Positions 26,743 to 34,842 of a stretch of 64,000 bases of DNA are shown here, in pieces (within the stretch, counting starts at the first letter, position 1; every line of letters begins with the position of its first letter). A program made the position numbers and the translations under genes. Source of the stretch: Burkholderia cepacia ATCC 25416 (GTDB lineage Bacteria > Pseudomonadota > Gammaproteobacteria > Burkholderiales > Burkholderiaceae); the NCBI RefSeq assembly GCF_001411495.1, contig NZ_CP012982.1, forward strand, positions 3,100,001 to 3,164,000, in the 5' to 3' direction. Under the pieces are notes generated by a model. That model did not search any database. It was not told the DNA's origin and saw only the letters and a program-made list of their open reading frames with translations.

Positions 26743-26991
26743 ATGAAAAAGAACGTCCGTTTGCGGCTCACGGTCATCGCGTCGGCTTTTGCTGTCTACA
26801 GCGTTTATATGCACATCCAGCAGTTCATCAGCGGCTGCGTGTGGGTCAGGGGCCATCAGCGCTGCAGCTTCGAAAACAGCGCGAATTTCGAAGGCTGGAT
26901 GGATCTCGACCTGATGATCGCCTGTTGCTGGGTCGCCGCGGCGGTGGTGGGCTGGATTTCCGTCGTGCAGGCCACGAAGAAGCCGGGTTGA
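26743..26991 (+). CDS. small membrane protein, unknown
   Basis: The 82-residue product begins MKKNVRLRL and has two hydrophobic segments, residues ~8-25 and ~55-75, separated by a short loop with two Cys (SGCVWVRGHQRCSF). The ATG at 26743 is preferred over 26671 because a basic membrane-anchor N-terminus starts there. I do not recognise a family. It stands alone after the catabolic operon. Confidence 0.6.
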   Translation: MKKNVRLRLTVIASAFAVYSVYMHIQQFISGCVWVRGHQRCSFENSANFEGWMDLDLMIACCWVAAAVVGWISVVQATKKPG

Positions 26992-27030
26992 AGGCAGGCA
27001 CTTCCGTCGCGCGAATCCGGTTTCTGTCAA

Positions 27031-27297
27031 TCCGTGACAACGATCATCGGCGCCGCGCCGTCCGCGATCGACACGCATGTGCGGCTGCTCGAGGAGGCGA
27101 TCGGCGAATCGTCGCTCGAGCGCGCGCCGCGCTGACGCCGGCCGGCAAGATCCTGCGGGCACCCCCTGCGCAAGACGCCGCCGGAATGCCGGCAGGTCGA
27201 CCCCGTGTTCCGCCCCCATTCGATCGGGACGATGAAGCGCGTTGCCGGCGCAAGCGAAAGCATCGCGATCCTGAGCAAGTTCGATATCACCGCGTAG
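27031..27297 (+). pseudogene. decayed LysR-family regulator
   Basis: The first frame reads SAIDTHVRLLEEAIGES and then LERAPR, the recognition-helix end of a LysR HTH, followed by a stop. The next frame reads LTPAGKIL, the usual continuation. The last part reads FRPHSIGTMKRVAGASES and then SKFDITA before a stop, which looks like the effector-domain C-terminus. The middle ~150 residues are missing and the frame shifts, so this is a deletion-bearing remnant. Confidence 0.6.
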
Positions 27298-27470
27298 TAC
27301 CGTCAGAGATTCCGATTTTCCGGCCGATCCGCGATTCCGCGTTTCGCCGCGACGTGCTTGCGCTCGCGCGCCGCGAGCGGCACGGCCTGCTGCCGGCCGG
27401 CGTTGTGCTTTTCCCCTCCGCGCCGGGATAATGATCCGGCGTCGCGCGCGATGCGCGAGGGGAGGCTCCC
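27298..27470 (+). other. gap with no recognisable gene
   Basis: Together with the LysR remnant this makes a gene-free stretch from 26992 to 27470. Nothing besides a purine-rich ribosome site (AGGGGAGG) before 27471 was seen. Confidence 0.4.
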
Positions 27471-27770
27471 ATGCAATTTCCGACGGGTTCGGTGGTCGCG
27501 CTCAGTTCGGCCGCCGCGACGATGTTTTCGATGGGCATGCTGTTTCTCGGCTACTGGGGATTGCACGAGCCGTTGCCCTGGCGGTTCGGCGATTACGTCG
27601 TGATCGTGCTCGCGCTCGCTGGTTTCGCGTGCCTCGCCAGCGTGCCGTTCCTCGCGACTTCGCCGATGAAGACCGCCGGCGACGAGTCGCGGATGCTCGT
27701 CGCGCGGCGCGTGTTTCTGTGCGGCGCAAGTGCCGTGTGGTGTGCGATCGTCGCGTCGCTGGTCGTGTGA
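27471..27770 (+). CDS. small membrane protein, unknown
   Basis: The 99-residue product has three predicted membrane helices: residues ~8-28, ~42-62 and ~78-98. The short loops include the charged segment KTAGDESRMLVARR. A strong GAGGGGAGG ribosome site lies close before the ATG. No family is recognised. It stands alone between the LysR remnant and the DUF1326 gene. Confidence 0.65.
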   Translation: MQFPTGSVVALSSAAATMFSMGMLFLGYWGLHEPLPWRFGDYVVIVLALAGFACLASVPFLATSPMKTAGDESRMLVARRVFLCGASAVWCAIVASLVV

Positions 27771-27950
27771 CGTGCGAGCGTGACGTCTCGACCCGAGCGG
27801 CCGTCCGCGAGCCGGTCGACGCGTCATGCGCGACACCGGAATTCGCGGGTTTTCCCCGTCGTATCGGTCATCCGTTCCCGCTTTGATTTCCCCGATGCCG
27901 TGCACTAGATTCGAAGCATTCATGTGTGTTACAGCGCGCGAGGTGAAGCC

Positions 27951-28595
27951 ATGACGCCGTGGGAGATTCAGGGTACCGAAATGATGAGCTGCAATTGCTC
28001 ATACGGATGCCCTTGCCAGTTCAATGCACCGCCGACCCACGGCGGATGCGAAGCAATGGGTGCGATTTCGATCGACAGCGGCCACTACGGCGACGTGGTG
28101 CTCGACGGCGTCAGGATCGCGGTCGTGTTTCAGTGGCCGGGCGCGGTCCACGAAGGCCGGGGCAAGTGCCAGCCGATCGTCGACGAGCGCGCGAGTCCCG
28201 CGCAGCGCGAAGCGGTGCTGAAGATCATGACCGGTCAGGATACCGATCCGTTTGCGACGATGTTCGCGGTATTCGCGTCGACGCTCGAGCACGCGTTCGA
28301 GCCGATCTTCACGAAGATCGATTTCGACGTCGATGTCGATGCGCGGCACGGCCGGATTCATGTCGACGGCGTGTTCGACGTCGCGGGCGATCCGATCCGC
28401 AACCCGGTGACGGGCGCCGAGCATCGCGCGCGGATCGACCTGCCGAACGGTTTCGAGTACGAACTCGCCGAGATCGGTTCGGGCACCGGGCGCTCGCAAG
28501 GCAACATCGTGCTGAACCTCGACGGAACCTATGCGCAGTTCGCGCGGCTGCACCTGAACAACCACGGGCTGATCCGGCATCGCGCGGCGGCATGA
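27951..28595 (+). CDS. DUF1326 domain protein
   Basis: The 214-residue product shows the DUF1326 hallmark near the N-terminus: MMSCNCSYGCPCQFN, with four Cys in a short run, then CEAMGAISIDSGHYGDV. The start at 27951 follows a GAGGTG site. DUF1326 has no established function. Its stop overlaps the start of a DUF2182 membrane protein (ATGA), so the two are translationally coupled. The Cys cluster and the copper-type protein two genes on suggest metal binding, which is an inference. Confidence 0.88.
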   Translation: MTPWEIQGTEMMSCNCSYGCPCQFNAPPTHGGCEAMGAISIDSGHYGDVVLDGVRIAVVFQWPGAVHEGRGKCQPIVDERASPAQREAVLKIMTGQDTDPFATMFAVFASTLEHAFEPIFTKIDFDVDVDARHGRIHVDGVFDVAGDPIRNPVTGAEHRARIDLPNGFEYELAEIGSGTGRSQGNIVLNLDGTYAQFARLHLNNHGLIRHRAAA

Positions 28596-29383
28596 CTCCG
28601 TTCGACATCTGGCTCGGGCGCGAGCGCGTCGTCACGCTGCTCGGCATGGCCGCGCTCGTCGGCGTGTGCTGGTTCTACCTGTGGACCGGCGCGGGCACCG
28701 GCATGTCGGCGCTGCAGATGACGGCGATTGCGCTCTTTCCGCATCGGCTGGCGGGCGACACGGGCAGCATGGATCCGTCGCTGCCGACCGTGATCGCGAT
28801 GTGGTGGGTGATGATGATCGCGATGATGACGCCCAGCGCGGCGCCGCTCGTGATGCTGTACCGGCGCGTGCTCAGGCATCGCGGCGCGGACGGCGCGGCG
28901 GCCGCGTTGACGTCGATGTCGCTGCTGGCCGGCTATCTGGCCGCGTGGTTCGCGTTCTCGGTCGGCGCGGCGTTGCTCCAGGAATTGCTGCAGCCGGCCG
29001 GGCTGATCTCCGCGATGATGCTGTGGTCGAAGAGTGCGGTGCTTTCCGCGGCCGTGCTCGCGCTGGCCGGGCTCTATCAATTCTCGCCGCTGAAACGTGC
29101 ATGCCTTCGGCAATGCCGCGCGCCGGCCGCTTTTCTGGTTGCGCACTGGCGTCCGGGCATCGCCGGCAGTTTCCTGCTCGGTGCGCGACACGGGATGTAT
29201 TGTGTCGGGTGCTGCGGGTTGCTGATGGCGCTGCTGTTCGTCGGCGGCGTGATGAACGTCGTGTGGATCGCCGCGCTGTCGGTGTTCGTGTTCGCGGAAA
29301 AAATCCTGCCCGGCGGCGAGCGCGCCGGGCGCATGCTGGGCGTCGTGCTGATCGCATGGGCCGGTGCGACGTTGTTCGTTTGA
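28592..29383 (+). CDS. DUF2182 integral membrane protein
   Basis: The 263-residue product has about six membrane helices and the DUF2182 signatures MWWVMMIAMMTPSAAPLV near residue 70 and GARHGMYCVGCCGLLMALL near residue 205. The Met-rich first motif and the CVGCC motif suggest metal handling; the family is annotated as predicted metal-binding. It overlaps the DUF1326 gene by 4 bases. The pairing of DUF1326 and DUF2182 is recurrent and unexplained. Confidence 0.88.
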   Translation: MTPFDIWLGRERVVTLLGMAALVGVCWFYLWTGAGTGMSALQMTAIALFPHRLAGDTGSMDPSLPTVIAMWWVMMIAMMTPSAAPLVMLYRRVLRHRGADGAAAALTSMSLLAGYLAAWFAFSVGAALLQELLQPAGLISAMMLWSKSAVLSAAVLALAGLYQFSPLKRACLRQCRAPAAFLVAHWRPGIAGSFLLGARHGMYCVGCCGLLMALLFVGGVMNVVWIAALSVFVFAEKILPGGERAGRMLGVVLIAWAGATLFV

Positions 29384-29449
29384 GCCGGGCGTCCGCGTCG
29401 CGGCTTCGATGAACAACGGGAATGTCTTCGGAGCCGCGGGGGACGATCG

Positions 29450-29797
29450 ATGAAGACCTGCTTTCACGCGTTCGCCGCGTGGTGCGCGGCGGCCGTCGTT
29501 GCGATGCCGGCGTTCGCGGGCAGCGACATGCCTGCGATGAGCATGGGGCGTTCGACGATGTCGGCGCCGGATGCGGCGCTGACCGATGCCGAGGTCAAGG
29601 AGATCGATGCCGGGCGTGGGCTGGTCATGTTGAAGCATGGCGCGCTCGACAACGTCGGGATGCCGCCGATGACGATGGCGTTCAAGGTCGGCGATGCGGC
29701 GATGCTGACGTCGCTTCATGTCGACGACAAGGTCAGGGTGCGCGTCGAAAGCGTGAACGGCACGCTTACGATTGTGAAGATCGTGAAGCGTCGGTGA
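29450..29797 (+). CDS. CusF-like periplasmic copper-binding protein
   Basis: The 115-residue product has a signal peptide (MKTCFHAFAAWCAAAVVAMPAFA), a Met-rich linker (DMPAMSMGRSTMSAP), and a CusF-type OB fold with the metal-site segment KHGALDNVGMPPMTMAFKV. The Met/Trp-type ligand arrangement of CusF binds Cu(I)/Ag(I) and passes it to an RND efflux system. Here no CusCBA genes follow; instead it lies 66 bases after DUF2182. A strong terminator follows the stop. Confidence 0.88.
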   Translation: MKTCFHAFAAWCAAAVVAMPAFAGSDMPAMSMGRSTMSAPDAALTDAEVKEIDAGRGLVMLKHGALDNVGMPPMTMAFKVGDAAMLTSLHVDDKVRVRVESVNGTLTIVKIVKRR

Positions 29798-29819
29798 CGA
29801 CGCGGGGCATGTGCAATGT

Positions 29820-29856
29820 GCCGGGACCGGCGGTGTGCGGTCCCGGCCGTTTTTTT
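29820..29856 (+). terminator. intrinsic terminator
   Basis: A perfect 10-bp GC stem (GCCGGGACCG and its complement) with an 8-nt loop is followed after two bases by seven T residues (29850-29856). It lies 23 bases after the CusF-like gene, so it ends the DUF1326-DUF2182-CusF transcript. Confidence 0.92.
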
Positions 29857-30077
29857 GGAGTCGTGCTACGTAACGCCGGATCGGTGTTACGTCGGTGCTG
29901 CCGGAACGCACGGCCGGATCGAGCGCCGCGGGTGGCGGCGCGGGCGATGTGCTGCGCGGGAGTGTGGCGTCGGCAGGGGCGCTGCGGTGCGTCGGCGGGA
30001 TCGTTACAGGAACCGACGGGTATGGCACGGTAGATGCTTGCAGGAAGGATCGCGCTGAATTGCGGACGGGGGCTTCC

Positions 30078-31445
30078 ATGCAAAATCATTTCATCAAGGC
30101 GAACGTTGCGCTCGCCGCCATTGCCGCGGCGTGTGCGCTGGCGGCTTGTGGCGGCAGCGATGTCACGGCGCCGAAGCCGGGTGGCAACAACATCGGAACG
30201 AGTACGAGCGGGACGGGCGGCACGAGCGGGACCAGTGGCACGAGCGGAACCAGTGGCACGAGTGGGACTAGCGGCACGAGCGGCACGAGTGGGACTAGCG
30301 GCACGAGCGGCACGAGTGGGACTAGCGGCACGAGCGGCACGAGTGGGACTAGCGGCACGAGCGGCACGAGTGGGACTAGCGGCACGAGCGGCACGAGTGG
30401 GACTAGCGGCACGAGCGGCACGAGCGGAACGAGCGGAACGAGCGGAACCAGCGGAACCAGCGGAACCAGCGGAACGAGCGGAACGAGCGGAACGAGCGGA
30501 ACGAGCGGGACCAGCGGCACCAGCGGCACCAGCGGCACCAGCGGCACGAACGGAACCGGCGGCACAAGCGGCACCAGCGGAACTCCCGGCACGAACGGCA
30601 TCATCAGTTCCGTCGGCGTGGTCGTCATGGATGCCGGCGCCACGATCAGCGGCGTGAGCCCGCCCGGAGTCGGCAAGGGCGTGACCACCGGCCTCGGCAA
30701 CACGGTCACGGGCGTGGGCACGATCATCAGCGACACGTCGAACGCCGTGAGCAACGGCATCGGCCAGACTGGCTTCACGGCGAACCCCGTCGGCACGACG
30801 GTCGCCGGGCTCGGCTCCATCGTCGGCTCGGTCGGCAATCCGGTCGCCGGCCTCGGCGACACGGTGAAGGCGCTCGGCACCGGCCCGCTGTCGCCATTGG
30901 CGCCGCTCACGACACCGGTCGGCGGCCTGCTCGACACCGTGTCCGGCGGCATCAAGGCGGGCGGCACCATGCTCGGCTCGGCCCTGTCGTCGGGCCCGGT
31001 CCAGCAGACGACGCAGGCGATCAGCACGGCGATCACGCCGCTCGTCACGACCGTCGGCCGGGTCACGCAGCAGGTCGGCACGGCGACCGGCCTCGGACAG
31101 CCGGTCGCGGGCCTGCTCGGACAGATCGGCGGCGCGATCACGTCGGCGGGATGGAAGGTGACGTCCACGTCGCCCCAGCCGCTGGTCGGCGGCGTCGGCG
31201 GGCTCGTTCGCGCGGTCGGCAACACCGTGACCAACGTGGGCGGCCTCGTGAACCCGAGCGGCGCGAACGGCGCGGTGCCGGTGGCGGGCCTGGTGACGAG
31301 CGTGGTCGGCGGCATGCCGGCGACCGTTCGCAACGGTTCCGCGACCGGCGCGGACGGCGGCTCGCCGCTGGGTGCGCTTGCCAATCCGCTCGCGCCCATT
31401 ACGGGGCTGGTGGGCGGCCTGCTTGGCGGCGTGGCCGGCAAGTAG
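30078..31445 (+). CDS. collagen-like repeat lipoprotein
   Basis: The 455-residue product starts with a lipoprotein signal, MQNHFIKANVALAAIAAACAL, ending at a lipobox LAAC near residue 30. A short Pro/Asn linker is followed by 36 perfect Gly-Thr-Ser triplets and a few variants (GTN, GTG, GTP). A ~280-residue Gly/Val-rich C-terminal domain with repeating GLG/VGG segments completes it. This matches Burkholderia collagen-like proteins with a bacterial collagen middle region. The triplets could form a collagen-like triple helix at the cell surface. The ATG at 30078 is chosen for the signal peptide; the frame is open ~180 bases further upstream. Confidence 0.85.
   Translation: MQNHFIKANVALAAIAAACALAACGGSDVTAPKPGGNNIGTSTSGTGGTSGTSGTSGTSGTSGTSGTSGTSGTSGTSGTSGTSGTSGTSGTSGTSGTSGTSGTSGTSGTSGTSGTSGTSGTSGTSGTSGTSGTSGTSGTSGTSGTSGTSGTSGTSGTNGTGGTSGTSGTPGTNGIISSVGVVVMDAGATISGVSPPGVGKGVTTGLGNTVTGVGTIISDTSNAVSNGIGQTGFTANPVGTTVAGLGSIVGSVGNPVAGLGDTVKALGTGPLSPLAPLTTPVGGLLDTVSGGIKAGGTMLGSALSSGPVQQTTQAISTAITPLVTTVGRVTQQVGTATGLGQPVAGLLGQIGGAITSAGWKVTSTSPQPLVGGVGGLVRAVGNTVTNVGGLVNPSGANGAVPVAGLVTSVVGGMPATVRNGSATGADGGSPLGALANPLAPITGLVGGLLGGVAGK
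30219..30542 (+). repeat. 36 tandem 9-bp units coding Gly-Thr-Ser
   Basis: The 324-bp array encodes (GTS)36. In the middle, from about 30264, a higher-order 27-bp unit ending in GGGACTAGC recurs six times at exact 27-bp spacing. Flanking parts use different synonymous codons. Recent slippage amplification is therefore visible; copy number is probably variable between strains, always in frame. Confidence 0.9.
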
Positions 31446-31566
31446 CCGATCGGTGCGGATCGTCACGGCGGTAACCGGCCAGATGAAGATTGGCCTCCGG
31501 TTACCGCCGGCCGGGTTTCTTGATGGTCTCCCGCGGAAAGCGGAGCGGGCGGGGCCGCTCGATGCG

Positions 31567-32028
31567 TCAATCGCGAACGATGTCGCGCGGCGACGGCGGC
31601 CGCGCCAATCCGCGTGCGGGCAGCGGTGTCGACATCACGATCGACGTGCGTGTTTCGCCGTACAGGTTGATGCGTTCGATCAGTTGTTCGAGATGGGTCA
31701 TGCTGATCGCGACGAGTCGCATCACATACGAGTCCGCGCCCGTCACGTGATGGCATTCGACGACTTCGGGAATCGTCTCCAGCAACCGGAGGAATTTCGC
31801 TTTCGCCGGTTGCGGCACCGTGATGCCGATCAGCGCGCTGACCGGATAGCCGGCGGCGGCAGGATTGATCCGCGCGGTGTAGCCCTCGACGACGCCGGCC
31901 GCTTCGAGGCGCTTCACGCGCTCCGTCACCGCCGGCACCGACAGGTGCACCTGGCGCGCCAGCTCCGTGTAGCTGATGCGGCCGTTGGCCTGCAACAGCG
32001 CCAGTACCTTCCAGTCCAGATCGTCCAT
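31567..32028 (-). CDS. Lrp/AsnC-family transcriptional regulator
   Basis: The 153-residue product has an N-terminal HTH (MDDLDWKVLALLQANGRISY, then LARQVHLSVPAVTERVKRLE) and a C-terminal RAM domain with the GADSYVMRLVA motif. The start at 32028 fits the family; the frame is open to 32079, but that part crosses the operator. It is divergent from a LysE-type exporter, with a dyad between them, so it probably controls the exporter and itself in response to an amino acid. Confidence 0.92.
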   Translation of the reverse strand: MDDLDWKVLALLQANGRISYTELARQVHLSVPAVTERVKRLEAAGVVEGYTARINPAAAGYPVSALIGITVPQPAKAKFLRLLETIPEVVECHHVTGADSYVMRLVAISMTHLEQLIERINLYGETRTSIVMSTPLPARGLARPPSPRDIVRD

Positions 32029-32039
32029 CGCGGTGGAAT

Positions 32040-32073
32040 TTTTTAAGGTGGAACCGCCATTTTTCCTTAAAAA
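32040..32073. promoter_or_regulatory. dyad, probable Lrp/AsnC operator
   Basis: TTTTTAAGG at 32040-32048 and its exact complement CCTTAAAAA at 32065-32073 form an inverted repeat with 16 bases between. It is AT-rich in a GC-rich genome and lies 12 bases before the regulator ATG and ~70 before the exporter ATG, the usual place for autoregulation. Confidence 0.65.
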
Positions 32074-32144
32074 CCGCATTCAGCGATGACCGGACTTTCC
32101 CTACGATGCCTGTTCAACGCGTCATATGTCGCAAGGAGCAGGCG

Positions 32145-32777
32145 ATGCTGTTCATCAAGTCCGTCGTAATGGGGCTGTCGATCGCGGTGCCGGTCGGCCC
32201 GATCGGCATGCTGTGCATCCAGCGCAGCCTGAGCCGCGGCTTTCAGGCGGGATTCGCGACGGGCGTCGGCGCCGCGTGCGCCGATGCGATCTATGGCCTG
32301 CTCGGTGCGCTCGGCATCGCGGGTATCGTCACGGCGTTCCCGATGCTGACCGTCGGGTTGAAAATCGCTGGGGGCGCATTCCTCGTGTGGCTGGCGTGGA
32401 CCATCGCGCGCCAGGCGCCGGCCGCGTCGACGGCGCAACGCGACCTGCCGCGCACGACCGTCCTGCGCGATTTCCTGACGACGTTCGGTCTGACGCTGTC
32501 GAACCCGATGACGATCCTGTCGTTCGTCGGGATCTTCGCGGCGCTCGGCCCGCTGTCGGGGGCGCGGGAAGGCGCGATGTGGCCGGCCGTGGCGCTGATG
32601 GTCGCCGGTGTGTTCATCGGCTCCGCAACGTGGTGGCTGTGCCTGAGCGGTACGACCGCCGCGCTGCGCACGCGGATGTCGTTCGGGTTCATGCACGGGC
32701 TGTCGCGCGTGTCGGCCGTGGTCGTCGCGGGGTTCGGCGTGGTTCAGGTGGTCGCGGGCGTGCGCGGCGTCGTTTAG
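32145..32777 (+). CDS. LysE-family amino acid exporter
   Basis: The 210-residue product is a LysE/RhtB transporter with five or six helices. The family signature SIAVPVGPIGMLCIQRSLSRG starts near residue 10, and TFGLTLSNPMTILSFVGIFA lies near residue 115. It exports amino acids or related compounds. An AAGGAG site precedes the ATG at 32145. It is divergent from the Lrp-type regulator. The substrate cannot be deduced. Confidence 0.93.
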   Translation: MLFIKSVVMGLSIAVPVGPIGMLCIQRSLSRGFQAGFATGVGAACADAIYGLLGALGIAGIVTAFPMLTVGLKIAGGAFLVWLAWTIARQAPAASTAQRDLPRTTVLRDFLTTFGLTLSNPMTILSFVGIFAALGPLSGAREGAMWPAVALMVAGVFIGSATWWLCLSGTTAALRTRMSFGFMHGLSRVSAVVVAGFGVVQVVAGVRGVV

Positions 32778-33199
32778 GTCGATGCGTCGCGCGCAATGCG
32801 CTGCGACCGGATCGCGTCGATAGTCGTCCGGATATGCGCGAGCAACTCGAGTAACACCGCCTTCCTGAAAAACTGGTTCATCCGCGTGCTGACGACGAGA
32901 TCGGACGGCAACGCGTCGATCGCACGCTGAACCGACAGCAGATCGTCGGCGAGCCGTGCCAGCGCAGCGCGATCGAGCGTGCTCACGGCAACCGCGATCT
33001 CGTCCGGCCAGAAACCGAATGCGTCGATGCCGCAGCATGCGGCGACACAGTCCGTCTCCAGTGCATCGATCAACGACATGACCGCGGCCAGACAGGGATC
33101 GATCGCGACCGCCTGCGCCTGCCTGCCCGACAGATCGCCGAATTCGATCCAGCGATCCGGGCCGATGCCGATGTCGTCCTTGTGGGGTTTGCCGTTCAT
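32774..33199 (-). CDS. conserved hypothetical protein (possible DUF6331)
   Basis: The 141-residue product contains an ETDCVAACCGIDAFGFWPD motif near residue 48, followed by helical sequence. I recall a similar Cys-rich CCGIDAF motif in uncharacterised DUF6331 proteins, but that is not certain. It is convergent with the LysE gene (4-base overlap of the ends) and lies 19 bases upstream of the esterase gene end in divergent layout. No function is known. Confidence 0.7.
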   Translation of the reverse strand: MNGKPHKDDIGIGPDRWIEFGDLSGRQAQAVAIDPCLAAVMSLIDALETDCVAACCGIDAFGFWPDEIAVAVSTLDRAALARLADDLLSVQRAIDALPSDLVVSTRMNQFFRKAVLLELLAHIRTTIDAIRSQRIARDAST

Positions 33200-33218
33200 C
33201 GTCCGACGCTCGACGGAT

Positions 33219-34214
33219 TCAATTCAATGCAGGCAAATGCGCACGCACGAAGCGCGCGATTTCCTGGCCCAGTTCCATGTCCTCGGGTGCGCCCATGAAC
33301 CCGCCATGCGGCATGCCTTCGAACAGGTGAAGCTCGGTCGGCACCTGCGCACGCCGCAATGCGCGGTGCAGGCGGACCGCGTTCGACAGGAACAGGTCGC
33401 GTGTGCCGCTCTGGATGAAGGTCGGCGGGAAACCGGCAGCGAAATCGCCGAACAGCGGCGACAGATACGGATGCGCGAGATCGGCGCCGTTCGCGTAGAG
33501 CAGGTTGTTCGGCATCAGCGACGTCGGCAACACCACGTCGACGAGGCGGTTGGTTTCGAAGCTGTCGCCGGATTCGGTCAGGTCGACTTCCGGCGACAGC
33601 AGCACCAGCGCGGCCGGCAGCGGCAGCCCTTCGTCGCGGGCGCGCAGCACCATCGCGGCGGCGAGGTTGCCGCCCGCCGAGCGCCCGCCGATGACGATGT
33701 TTTTCGGTGCGTAGCGCTCCAGCACGTACGCATACGCGGCGATGCAATCGTCGAGTGCGGCCGGATACGGATGTTCGGGCGGCAGGCGATAGTCGACGCC
33801 GTAGCATCGAATGCCGAGCCGGTCGGCTTGCATCTGCGCGCCGGCGCGGCATGCGGCGCCGCCGCCGAGAATCAGCGCACCGCCATGCAGGTCGATGTAC
33901 GCGCATTCGCCGGAAGCCACTGCCTCGGGCGTGGCGACGTGCACGTCCGCGGCGCCGGCCCGGATCGTCTCCACGCTTGAACGCAGATGACCGCCGAGCT
34001 GCTCGATGGCCGTCGCGTAGTGCGCGTCAGCGGCCGCCTTCACGCGCATCCATGCGTCGAAATCGTCCGGGGCAGGCATCACGTGCAGCGCGTTCAGCGG
34101 CACGCCGTCGCTGCCGACCAGCCGTTGCAACGCGGCTCGCGCCTCTTCGCTGATCGAGGCCGGGAAGGGGACGACACGGCTCGGCAGGACCACGCCGTCG
34201 GGTTGGTCTTTCAT
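33219..34214 (-). CDS. HSL-family alpha/beta hydrolase (esterase)
   Basis: The 331-residue product is a hormone-sensitive-lipase-type esterase. It has the oxyanion motif LHGGALILGG near residue 109, nucleophile GRSAGGNLA near residue 178, the acid in SGTRDLFLSNA, and the catalytic His in GMPHGGF near residue 306. Such enzymes hydrolyse short-chain esters or lactones. It lies 22 bases downstream of a TetR regulator gene in the same direction, which likely controls it. The natural substrate is unknown. Confidence 0.92.
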   Translation of the reverse strand: MKDQPDGVVLPSRVVPFPASISEEARAALQRLVGSDGVPLNALHVMPAPDDFDAWMRVKAAADAHYATAIEQLGGHLRSSVETIRAGAADVHVATPEAVASGECAYIDLHGGALILGGGAACRAGAQMQADRLGIRCYGVDYRLPPEHPYPAALDDCIAAYAYVLERYAPKNIVIGGRSAGGNLAAAMVLRARDEGLPLPAALVLLSPEVDLTESGDSFETNRLVDVVLPTSLMPNNLLYANGADLAHPYLSPLFGDFAAGFPPTFIQSGTRDLFLSNAVRLHRALRRAQVPTELHLFEGMPHGGFMGAPEDMELGQEIARFVRAHLPALN

Positions 34215-34236
34215 CGATTCAGCTCCGTTGGGCGAG

Positions 34237-34809
34237 TCATGCGGCGCAAGGCCAGTGGCGCAGCATCACGTCCAGCGCATCGAGACTGCGCAACCACGAC
34301 GCGTCGGAAGCCGGTGCACTGTGCGAGAACCCGCCGGCGCTTTCGAGTGTGACGTAGCCCATGAAAAAGCCGCCGAGCAGGCGGATCGCATGCGGCTGCT
34401 CGGCTTCCGGCATGTCGTAGCCGCGCAGCACGGCCGAGGTCATCCTGACGAGCCGGCCGCCGGCGCTTTCAGTGGCGCGCTCGACGCTCAGCGGGTGGCG
34501 CGCGGCTGCAAAACGGCCGGGGTGCTCGCGCGCGTAGTCGCGATAGACGTTGGCGAGCGCTGTCAGCGCGTCCTTGGCGGTACGGCCGGCCAGTGCTTCG
34601 GTTGCGCGATCGGCGAGTTCCCTCAGCGCGAAGAGTGCGATCCGGCTCTTGAGGTCGTCGAAACTCGGGACATGGGAGTACAGGCTGGCGAGCTTGACGT
34701 CGAAGTGACGCGCGAGCGCTGCGCCGGTCAGGTGCTCGAAGCCGGTCTCATCGGCGAGCTGTGCGCCGGCTTCGACGAGTTTGTCCAGGGTGATGCCGGC
34801 GCGTGCCAT
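34237..34809 (-). CDS. TetR-family transcriptional regulator
   Basis: The 190-residue product has an N-terminal TetR HTH (the LTGAALARHFDVKLASLYSH segment, residues ~27-46) and a C-terminal domain like the WHG group. It begins an operon with the HSL-type esterase downstream. A short dyad at 34827-34842, 18 bases before the ATG, is a candidate operator, consistent with autorepression and induction by the esterase substrate or product. Confidence 0.92.
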   Translation of the reverse strand: MARAGITLDKLVEAGAQLADETGFEHLTGAALARHFDVKLASLYSHVPSFDDLKSRIALFALRELADRATEALAGRTAKDALTALANVYRDYAREHPGRFAAARHPLSVERATESAGGRLVRMTSAVLRGYDMPEAEQPHAIRLLGGFFMGYVTLESAGGFSHSAPASDASWLRSLDALDVMLRHWPCAA

Positions 34810-34826
34810 GACGGATGCTATTCAAG

Positions 34827-34842
34827 TTAGTCGAGAGGCTAA
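34827..34842. promoter_or_regulatory. possible TetR operator
   Basis: TTAGTC and GGCTAA flank GAGA, giving a dyad with 5 of 6 matches in an AT-rich patch directly upstream of the tetR gene. Position and size suit a TetR operator. The match is imperfect and the assignment is inferred. Confidence 0.45.

Noticed and set aside
30219..30542. Regular direct repeats considered as a CRISPR array
   Set aside because: Units are 9 bp with no spacers and code for a protein repeat in frame; no cas genes are near.
30086..31441. Long - strand ORF with Pro-Leu-Val repeats opposite the collagen-like gene
   Set aside because: It is the mirror of the Gly-Thr-Ser array on the other strand. The + strand frame has a signal peptide and lipobox; the - strand one has neither start context nor family.
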